A program made the translations under genes and the position numbers. Positions 54,517 through 64,000 of a stretch of 64,000 nucleotides of DNA are shown here, piece by piece. Source of the stretch: Azohydromonas caseinilytica (GTDB lineage Bacteria; Pseudomonadota; Gammaproteobacteria; Burkholderiales; Burkholderiaceae_C); the NCBI RefSeq assembly GCF_012927045.1, contig NZ_JABBFW010000013.1:62001-126000 (forward strand), read 5' to 3'. Position 1 is the first letter of the stretch. Every line of letters starts with the position of its first letter. A model generated the notes under the pieces. The model did not search any database and had not been told where the DNA came from. It worked only from the letters and a program-made list of their open reading frames with translations.

Positions 54517-54684
54517 CGTCATCCCCGCGTAGGCGCCCACCCTTGGTGGGCGCCCAGGCGGTCCCACGTCAGCGCGCAAGAGCAGATGCAGGCATCACGA
54601 AACGACTACTCCCGGACATGCCGGCCAAGCAACTTGCGGCCGGCTCGGGGACTGCCTGGGTTCCCTGCCTGCGCGGGAATGACG
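54517..54684. repeat. inverted-repeat element with GTCATCCCCGCG/CGCGGGAATGAC ends
   Basis: CGTCATCCCCGCG (54517-54529) faces CGCGGGAATGACG (54672-54684), complementary except for one base. The right end, GGGTTCCCTGCCTGCGCGGG then AATGACG, is the widely scattered 'TTCCCGCCTGCGCGGGAATGACG'-like repeat of proteobacteria. The 142-bp interior has no coding signs. The arrangement resembles a non-autonomous mobile element (MITE-like) or two REP units in opposite orientation. Confidence 0.6.
54532..54554. repeat. perfect 10-bp hairpin inside the repeat element
   Basis: GGCGCCCACC (54532-54541) and GGTGGGCGCC (54545-54554) around the loop CTT. About 100 bp after the WYL regulator stop. No T-run. Its strength suggests a structured RNA end or a transposase-recognised hairpin of a REP-type element. 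Confidence 0.6.
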
Positions 54685-54780
54685 ATGTAGAAGACGTGGC
54701 GCCTCGGCCTCCGGGCCGCCGCGAGGCCGCCATCTTCCCGGACGCCTCCGACCCGCACCGACGCGCCCGCCTTCAGCGCC

Positions 54781-55668
54781 TCAATGCCGATGCGCCCCGG
54801 CTGCTCCAGCCGCCCCGCCCGGCCCCACGGCCTGCACCGGCACCTGCAGCTCCTTGGTGCTCTCGCGCCCATCCCGGTCGACGAAGCGCAGCGTCAGTGG
54901 CATCGAAGTACCGGCGGCCAGCGCCTGCTTCAGGCCGGTGACCATCAGGTGCACCCCGCCGGGCGCCAGCTCGACGCCCTGCCCCGGCGGCAGTTCCAGG
55001 CCCTGGGCCAGCTCGCGCATGCGCATCACGTTGCCTTCCATCGACATCTGGTGCACCTCGACACGCTCGGCCACCGGGGTGGAGCCGCCCACCAGCCGCG
55101 AGCCGGCGCCCGCGGTGAGCTTGGCGTAGACGCCCGTGCCGCCCTGCCCCGGCACCGTGGGCCGGGCCCAGGCGTCGCGCACTTCCACCGGCGCCACGCC
55201 GGCGGGCAGCACGTCCAGCCGCGCCGCGGGGAATTCCGGCGCGGGGCCGCTGCCAGCCGGGATCTCGGCCCAATCGGCGCTGCCCTGGTCGCAGCTCTGC
55301 AGCACCTTGAACCACAGCGTGCCGGGCTTGTCCGCCAGGCGCCCGCGCAGGGTGAAGCTGGCCTTCTCGTTGGCCGGCAGCGCGGCCTGGGCGCTGTCGG
55401 CCTTCCAGGACACCTCGCGCGCGCCGCTGCTCAGCGTCCAGCCCGGCCGCGGCTGGGCGTCGATGAAAGTAAAACTCTCGGGCAGCCGCACCCGGATGGC
55501 AGTGGTCGAGGCGGCGTCCTTGCAGGCATGGCCGACGCGGAACGAGGCGGGATAGACGCTGCCCGCGGTGGCGCCGCCCGGCGGCAGCGTGACATGCGCC
55601 TGGGCGCACAGGGGAGACAGCGCGGCGAAGGCGCAGGCCAGGACGAGGTGGCGGGAAGAAACTGGCAT
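54781..55668 (-). CDS. copper-handling fusion: YcnI (DUF1775) plus PCuAC domain
   Basis: 295 residues from the ATG at 55668. Signal peptide about 1-24, so the mature protein begins with His (AQA|HVTLPPGG), the copper-binding N-terminal His of YcnI. The YcnI domain runs to about 150 (FRVGHACKDAASTTAIRVRL, WFKVLQSCDQG). Residues about 160-280 are a PCuAC domain with the Met/His copper motif VEVHQMSMEGNVMRM and GGVHLMVTGL. The tail ends in AHRH. In other bacteria these two domains are usually separate proteins delivering Cu(I) to cytochrome oxidase. Neighbour of a DUF2946 protein. Confidence 0.92.
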   Translation of the reverse strand: MPVSSRHLVLACAFAALSPLCAQAHVTLPPGGATAGSVYPASFRVGHACKDAASTTAIRVRLPESFTFIDAQPRPGWTLSSGAREVSWKADSAQAALPANEKASFTLRGRLADKPGTLWFKVLQSCDQGSADWAEIPAGSGPAPEFPAARLDVLPAGVAPVEVRDAWARPTVPGQGGTGVYAKLTAGAGSRLVGGSTPVAERVEVHQMSMEGNVMRMRELAQGLELPPGQGVELAPGGVHLMVTGLKQALAAGTSMPLTLRFVDRDGRESTKELQVPVQAVGPGGAAGAAGAHRH

Positions 55669-55800
55669 GGCGTTTTCCTTGAGGGGGTCGGGCTTCGGTG
55701 GCGGCGCTCTGCCGCGCCTGGGACAGGAGTGAAGCCCGGGTCAACGATCAGGGCCGGGCCATGTCCGCATCGGGTGCGAACCGGCCGGCATCGGGATGCG

Positions 55801-56166
55801 TCAATGCAAGGAAAGCGGCGGGCCGCGCGACAGCGGCGCGTACCAGTCCAGCGAGGGCGCGGCGCCCGGCGGCGCGGCCGGCGGAGCCTGGCGGTGAGCA
55901 AGGAGCGCCACGGCTGCCGCCTCGGGCGGCGGCGCCGCGGCCCAGCCGGCCGGGCAGCAGCAGTCGAGGCCGTGCTGATGCTGGGGATGGCCGTCCTCGG
56001 ACGGCAGCGCGATGCGCCGGTGGCCCTGCGCCGAGCACACCTCCACGCCCGCGGCCTGCGCCACGGCCATGCGCGGCATCCACAAGGCCTGCACCAGCAG
56101 CGCCAGCAGCAGCGCCACCAGTGCGGCGAGGCGCTGGGGACGGCGAAGGCGCGCGGCGGACGGCAT
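55801..56166 (-). CDS. DUF2946 family protein
   Basis: 121 residues. N-terminal hydrophobic helix (about 14-35), then the conserved VEVCSAQGHRRIALP, a His-rich segment DGHPQHQHGLDCCCPAG and a hydrophobic/Pro-rich end. Cys and His clusters suggest metal binding. DUF2946 genes commonly sit with copper uptake or PCuAC genes, as here (132 bp upstream of the YcnI-PCuAC gene, same strand). The exact role is unknown. Confidence 0.8.
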   Translation of the reverse strand: MPSAARLRRPQRLAALVALLLALLVQALWMPRMAVAQAAGVEVCSAQGHRRIALPSEDGHPQHQHGLDCCCPAGWAAAPPPEAAAVALLAHRQAPPAAPPGAAPSLDWYAPLSRGPPLSLH

Positions 56167-56264
56167 GGCGGGAGATTCTAGAGAGGGTGCAAGGCCGGCC
56201 TGCCGGGGCGGCTTGTCCGGGCCGGCCCAAGGGGAGCCGCAGCCCGGCTGCCGCCACTACCGCG

Positions 56265-58418
56265 TCACAGGAACAGCGGCGCCGGATTGAGCATTTCCTC
56301 GGGCGCGGCCCGCTCCACCCAGCCCATGGCCACGGGCACCTCGTACAGCCGCCCGGGGCCGAAGCGCGGCCAGAAGTGGCGCAGGCCCGGCACGATCACC
56401 TGCGCCACCGCCAGGCCCAGGTCGGGCCGGCTCTTGTCCACCACCAGCGGCGACAGGCCGGCGCGGCGCAACCGGGCGCAGCACTGCCCGATGTCTTCGC
56501 GCAGGTCCAGCCCGTCGGAGAGCACCGGCAGCGCGCCCGCGACGCTGCCCGCGGGCTCCAGGAACGGGGCGCGCGGCAGCAGCGCGCGGTCCCAGGGCGG
56601 CGGCGCGTCGGGGCGCTCGTCGAGCAGCTGGTTCAGCTCGGTCAGCGCGCGGCTCAGCGCGATCGGGCCCTGCAGGTGGCAGCCGAAGCCCAGCGCGTGG
56701 CGGTCGCTGCCCTCGTGCCGCGCCACCGCGGCGTACACCGGGATGCCCAGGTCGTGCGTGAGGTCCAGCACCTGCACCGACCAGCCCGAGGCCTGGTAGT
56801 CGGCGCGCAGCGCCTGCACGAAGGCGTCGTCGATGCGCTCCAGGTCCAGCGCCGGGCGCGCCAGGCGCTGATACCACCAGATGGCGGTGGCGTCGCGCTC
56901 GACCAGCTCCAGCAGCCCCTGCAGCACCGCCTCCTCGAACACGTTGCCCGCGGCGGTGCCGTTGGGGTTGTAGATGCCGAAGGCGCTGCCCTGGCCGGGC
57001 GGCGTCTCGGCGTAGCAGTAGGCCAGGGGCACCAGGCGGCGCGGCCCGCCGTCCAGCGGCCAGGCCGGCGTCCAGGCGATGCGGGCCTGGTCGTCGAAGG
57101 GCAGCGGCACCTGGCGGCGGCGGTCGGTGGTGGTGGCGTTGATGCACTCGCGCCGCGCGTACTGGCGCGCGCTGAAGCCCTGCAGCGTCTCGAAGCTCAG
57201 CGCCTCCTCGCCCAGCGCGGCGCGCGTGGCCAGCAGCACGGCCTCGTCGCCCTGCCACACGCTGCTGGCGCGCTCGATGGCCTCGCACAGCGCGCTGGCC
57301 TGCGCCTGCGCCGGGCTGCGGCCCTTGCCGGCGCAGATCTTGTCGAAGCCGTTGTCGCTGGGCCAGGTCTGCGGGCACACCGGGTAGCCACTGACGTAGA
57401 CCTGCCGGCGCGCGGTGTGGCGCCCCGGCATGGGATGCAGGTACTGCACCGCGCCCGTGACCGGGCTGACCAGGGGGCGCAGCGCCAGCAGCGTCTCCTC
57501 CGGGCTGCGGCAGCGGTGGCCGCCGTCGGTGCGCTCGGCGGCCAAGCGCGACTGCAGCGCCGGGGCGCGGAAGCCCTGGGCCGCCATCAGGTGCGCGTCG
57601 CCGCAGGTCGGGCACTGCGGGCGCCGGCGCACGGCATGCCGGGTCGTGGCCAGCGTGTGCGGATCGAAGCTCAGCAGCGCCTCGCGCAGCGTGCGCTCGC
57701 CGCCGGCGGCCTGCCGCACGGCCTGCGCCAGCCAGGCCGCGGCGGTGGCGGCGGTGGCGGGCTCGGTGGACGCGGGGGTGGTGAAGGCCTGCCCCAGGCG
57801 CTGCTGCACGAAGCGCTGCGCCGGGCGGTTCCAGGCCACGGCGTGGAGCAGGCAGTCGAAACAGGGGCCGGGCGAGGCATCGAGCAGCGGGCCGATGGTG
57901 GGCTGCGCGCCGCCGGGTCGCGCCAGCAGCACGCTGCGCCCGGCCGCACGCGCGCGGGCCAGGTGCCGGCCCACGTGCTCGTCCAGCAGGTCAGCGCACA
58001 CCAGTACCTCCAGCGCCACCGGCGCGTTCGGGGTGGCCGCCACGCGCAGGCCCGCGGCCTCCAGCGCCAGCGCCACCGGCCAGCTGCCCGGCTCCAGCGC
58101 CGTCAGCGCCACCAGCGGCGCGGGCACCTGCGCGGCGGCGCCCGCGCTCAGGTGGCCGCCGTCGGCCAGGCGCTGCAGCACGTAGCCGACTTCGAGCTCG
58201 CCCAGGCCCAGGCGCGGGGCCAGGACCTGCGCGATCTCGGCCACGCTGCGGCGGCCGTCGATGAGCGGCGCCACGGCCACCACGGCCGCGCCGCGCAGCA
58301 CCACGCGACGCGTCTCGCCGTGCAGCAACACGGTGTGCTCGTCGATGACGGCCAAGGCCAGCCCGGGGTGCCAGCGCGGAACGTCGTCACGGGAGGGACC
58401 CAGGGCCGGTGGCGCCAT
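56265..58418 (-). CDS. TOMM (thiazole/oxazole-modified microcin) cyclodehydratase: leader-binding E1-like domain fused to YcaO
   Basis: 717 residues from the ATG at 58418, 4 bp after the precursor stop. Residues about 1-320 are the E1-like/docking half (C protein) with zinc-binding pairs CFDC and CPTC. Residues about 330-717 are YcaO (D protein) with ATP/Mg residues in ALCEAIERAS and LLELVERDATAIWW and the loop FGIYNPNGTAAGNVFEEA. The end is LNPAPLFL. The fused enzyme uses ATP to turn Cys/Ser/Thr of a precursor core into azolines. No flavin dehydrogenase for azole formation is in view. Confidence 0.93.
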   Translation of the reverse strand: MAPPALGPSRDDVPRWHPGLALAVIDEHTVLLHGETRRVVLRGAAVVAVAPLIDGRRSVAEIAQVLAPRLGLGELEVGYVLQRLADGGHLSAGAAAQVPAPLVALTALEPGSWPVALALEAAGLRVAATPNAPVALEVLVCADLLDEHVGRHLARARAAGRSVLLARPGGAQPTIGPLLDASPGPCFDCLLHAVAWNRPAQRFVQQRLGQAFTTPASTEPATAATAAAWLAQAVRQAAGGERTLREALLSFDPHTLATTRHAVRRRPQCPTCGDAHLMAAQGFRAPALQSRLAAERTDGGHRCRSPEETLLALRPLVSPVTGAVQYLHPMPGRHTARRQVYVSGYPVCPQTWPSDNGFDKICAGKGRSPAQAQASALCEAIERASSVWQGDEAVLLATRAALGEEALSFETLQGFSARQYARRECINATTTDRRRQVPLPFDDQARIAWTPAWPLDGGPRRLVPLAYCYAETPPGQGSAFGIYNPNGTAAGNVFEEAVLQGLLELVERDATAIWWYQRLARPALDLERIDDAFVQALRADYQASGWSVQVLDLTHDLGIPVYAAVARHEGSDRHALGFGCHLQGPIALSRALTELNQLLDERPDAPPPWDRALLPRAPFLEPAGSVAGALPVLSDGLDLREDIGQCCARLRRAGLSPLVVDKSRPDLGLAVAQVIVPGLRHFWPRFGPGRLYEVPVAMGWVERAAPEEMLNPAPLFL

Positions 58419-58422
58419 GGCC

Positions 58423-58776
58423 TCAGCAGCAGGTGAAGAGGTACGTGGGGCCGGCGCAGTTGTAGGCGGCGAAGGCGATGAGCTGCTCCTCGACCTTGGG
58501 CGCCACGGGCACGCCGAAGGTGGTGCGCACCGGCGGCAGGGTCCACTGCTTCTTCTTGGCGTCCCAACCCTGGCCGGGGCCGGTGGCCTCGCGCACCTTC
58601 AGGTCGACGTTCCAGGGGCACTGGTAGCCGAAGTAGTTGGCCAGCGCGCCGGTGGGGTCGGCCAGGAAGTCCTGCTTGAACTGCGCGTTGGTCCAGGCCA
58701 GGGCCACGGCGCGCAGGTACACCTCCTGGAACTCCAGCAGCGAGTCGTAGGACGGGATCTGGTTGTTGCGGGGCAT
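58423..58776 (-). CDS. TOMM precursor peptide 1, nitrile-hydratase-leader type, Cys-rich core
   Basis: 117 residues from the ATG at 58776. The leader (about 15-70) resembles the nitrile hydratase alpha-subunit family (VALAWTNAQFKQDFLADPTG then ALANYFGY), as in the NHLP precursor class and, as I recall, the BMA_0021/BMA_0022-type Burkholderia TOMM peptides. The putative core after PKVEEQLIAFAAYN has C107, T111, T115, C116 and C117, good substrates for cyclodehydration. It lies directly before the YcaO gene and 20 bp after precursor 2. Cleavage site unknown. Confidence 0.88.
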   Translation of the reverse strand: MPRNNQIPSYDSLLEFQEVYLRAVALAWTNAQFKQDFLADPTGALANYFGYQCPWNVDLKVREATGPGQGWDAKKKQWTLPPVRTTFGVPVAPKVEEQLIAFAAYNCAGPTYLFTCC

Positions 58777-58796
58777 GGTGCGTGTCCTTTGGTGAG

Positions 58797-59144
58797 TCAG
58801 CCGTTGAGGAAGGTGATGTGCGTGGCGTTGAAGGCAGCCAGCGCCTCCACCTGCTCCTCCACCGGCGGGGCCGGCGGCAGCACCATCTCCAGCGCATTGC
58901 GCCGCGTCACGCGCCAGTCGCCCACGGTGTTGGGCTCCCAGCTGGCGTTGTCCACGTCCACGCCCAGTTCCATGTTGAAGGGGAAGCGGTAGCCCACCCC
59001 CTCCTTCAGCGCCCGCTTGGGGTCCGTCACCAGCTGGTCGTAGAAGGCCTTGTCGCGCCAGGCCAGCGCGATCGCCTGCATCACCGCGGCACGGAACGCG
59101 ATGAAGTGGTCAAAGGTATCGAGTTCGGTGTCGTTGCTCTTCAA
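58797..59144 (-). CDS. TOMM precursor peptide 2, nitrile-hydratase-leader type, Cys-free
   Basis: 115 residues from a TTG start at 59144, chosen because GAGGG lies 5 nt upstream and no ATG or GTG fits. The leader matches precursor 1 in layout: QAIALAWRDKAFYDQLVTDP, RALKEGVGYRFPFNMELGVD, and the PPVEEQVEALAAFN block before the core. The C-terminus ATHITFLNG has T108 and T111 but there is no Cys anywhere in the protein. It may give methyloxazolines, act as partner of precursor 1, or be a decoy. Co-transcribed with precursor 1. Confidence 0.85.
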   Translation of the reverse strand: MKSNDTELDTFDHFIAFRAAVMQAIALAWRDKAFYDQLVTDPKRALKEGVGYRFPFNMELGVDVDNASWEPNTVGDWRVTRRNALEMVLPPAPPVEEQVEALAAFNATHITFLNG

Positions 59145-59190
59145 CGGGACCCTCGTGATGGTTTGTTGTGGGTGGGGTGCAGGCTTGGGG

Positions 59191-63110
<3,920 letters not shown>

Positions 63111-63114
<4 letters not shown>

Positions 63115-64000
63115 GCCAGGGCGTCCGAAGCCGGGTCCATGCGGCCTTCGAGCTGCGAGCCGCGATGGATCTCGAAGGCCACCGGGCCCAGCCGCAGCCC
63201 GCCGCGGCGTCCCTCGATGACCTGCGCCAAGCCGCTGGCCCCGGCCAGCGCGTTCATCAGCTGGTCGCGGGCGCGGAAGATCTGGATGTTGAGATGCGGC
63301 GGGTCCATGCCCAGCATGCGCGCCAGCCGCGGGCGCTCCAGCCAGCCCTGCGCGGCCGGGTCCAGCCCCGCGCGCGCATCGGCCAGGCGCTGGCGCGCCA
63401 GCGTCAGCAGCGCGTAGTGGTGGCTGCGCTCGCCCAGGTCGGCCGCCTGCAGGCCCCGGCGCACCTGCAGCCAGGTGTGCTCCTCGTCCAGGCTGACGCG
63501 AAAGCTCAGCAGCAGCGGCTCGGCCTGCTGCACCACGGCCCGCGTCTCGTCCACCTCCTGCGGCACCACCAGGCGGTAGCGCGCCCCGCCCAGCTCCAGC
63601 TCGTCGCCGTCCTGCAGGCTGCGCAGCTCGCCCTGCTGCTCCAGCATCCACAGGCCCGTGTCCAGCTCGTACAGGTCCAGCTCCGGCGCCTCCGCGTCGG
63701 GCAACAGGTTGTGGCGCGAAAGCCACAGCGGCGGGCGCACCGGGTCCAGCGGCAGCAACGCCGGGCCGGGCGGCGACAGGTCCACCACGTCCCAGTCGGC
63801 CGCGCCCGGGCCGAAGCGCAGCACCTGCCCCAGCGCCAGCGGCACCGCCTCGCCCGGCGGCAGGCGCCGGCCGTCGATCAGCGTGCCGTTGCGGCTGTGG
63901 TCGGTGACGAACCAGCCACCGTCGCGCCAGCGCAACATCGCGTGCAGCTGCGAGGCCTCGCGGTTGGGGAGCACCGTGTCCGAACGCGCTGGATGGCGCC
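63111..64000 (-). CDS. FHA-domain protein (5' part beyond window edge)
   Basis: At least 296 residues in the window. The frame is open to the edge and reads GRHPARSDTVLPNREASQLH, the classic FHA start (GR, then S-x-x-H-like phosphothreonine loop), so the internal GTG at 63974 is not the true start. WFVTDHSRNGTLIDGRRL is the rest of the FHA core, with the conserved Asn-Gly. The remaining about 200 residues (DLYELDTGLWMLEQQGELRS, FRVSLDEEHTWLQVRRG) are of unknown fold and include a helical region LARMLGMDPPHLNIQIFRAR that may bind DNA or protein. It overlaps the kinase gene by 4 bp and likely reads its phosphorylation. Confidence 0.85.

Larger units (their letters stand above)
54435..54780. other. 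intergenic region made largely of interspersed repeats
   Basis: 346 bp between convergent genes. It holds a long-range inverted repeat (54517-54684) and an internal perfect hairpin (54532-54554). Small open frames here read through repeat sequence and are not supported as genes. The hairpins could end transcription from both sides. Confidence 0.6.

Noticed and set aside
55698..58436. Plus-strand open frame opposite the YcaO gene
   Set aside because: Antisense shadow of a gene with intact YcaO and zinc-binding motifs.

Overview
The window is very GC-rich, densely packed chromosomal DNA from a betaproteobacterium, most likely Burkholderiales (Comamonadaceae or a close relative). The inference rests on codon use, on gene families common in that order (RmuC, QseB/QseC-like two-component system, ImuA-ImuB-DnaE2, DUF3079, NnrU, PEP-CTERM exosortase substrates, PCuAC and DUF2946 copper proteins) and on interspersed repeats typical of these genomes. 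No rRNA, tRNA, CRISPR array, prophage or complete insertion sequence was seen. The species cannot be named from the sequence alone.

Layout. 1-1350: end of a MacB/LolCDE-type ABC exporter. 1432-5806: carotenoid genes, crtZ convergent with a tightly overlapped crtY-crtI-crtB operon. 6165-10632: RmuC, an old-yellow-enzyme oxidoreductase and NADP-type glutamate dehydrogenase. 10675-20139: two PEP-CTERM proteins, a putative protein-acetylation writer/eraser pair (HDAC-like deacetylase plus Pat-type acyl-CoA synthetase/GNAT), an M48 lipoprotein protease, GST, O-methyltransferase and small conserved proteins. 20155-26268: a stressosome module, RsbR-RsbS-RsbT-(RsbT/RsbX fusion), translationally coupled to two hybrid histidine kinases. 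26477-30949: DUF2076 protein, QseB/QseC-like pair and a DegQ/DegP protease. 30998-34617: patatin-like lipase, GNAT, and a scarred lower-GC patch with a truncated cupin, a possibly truncated ceramidase-like gene and a PEP-CTERM lectin-like protein. 34754-40031: the SOS mutagenesis cassette imuA-imuB-dnaE2 behind a perfect LexA box. 40300-52182: a secreted HAF-repeat protein, lgt, endonuclease V, a c-di-GMP phosphodiesterase with dead GGDEF motif beside an intact-looking diguanylate cyclase, small membrane proteins and a HAF/PEP-CTERM protein. 52194-56166: VOC protein, two divergent WYL regulators, an interspersed repeat and a copper module (YcnI-PCuAC fusion and DUF2946). 56265-64000: a RiPP (thiazole/oxazole-modified microcin, TOMM) locus with a fused YcaO cyclodehydratase, two nitrile-hydratase-leader-type precursors, a giant kinase/cyclase-like/AAA/TPR fusion and an FHA protein that runs off the window.

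The most interesting region is the terminal TOMM locus. Its two precursors have closely related leaders but unlike cores (one Cys-rich, one without any Cys). They sit beside a Ser/Thr kinase fused to a cyclase domain that has lost the visible metal-binding Asp residues, plus an FHA phosphothreonine reader. This suggests a peptide natural product tied to a phospho-signalling relay. The stressosome-histidine kinase chain, the acetylation pair and the scarred patch near 33.2-34.7 kb also merit follow-up.

Many long open frames antisense to these genes are GC-driven shadows and were left out. Start codons were chosen by ribosome-binding site and family alignment from memory; no database search was possible.
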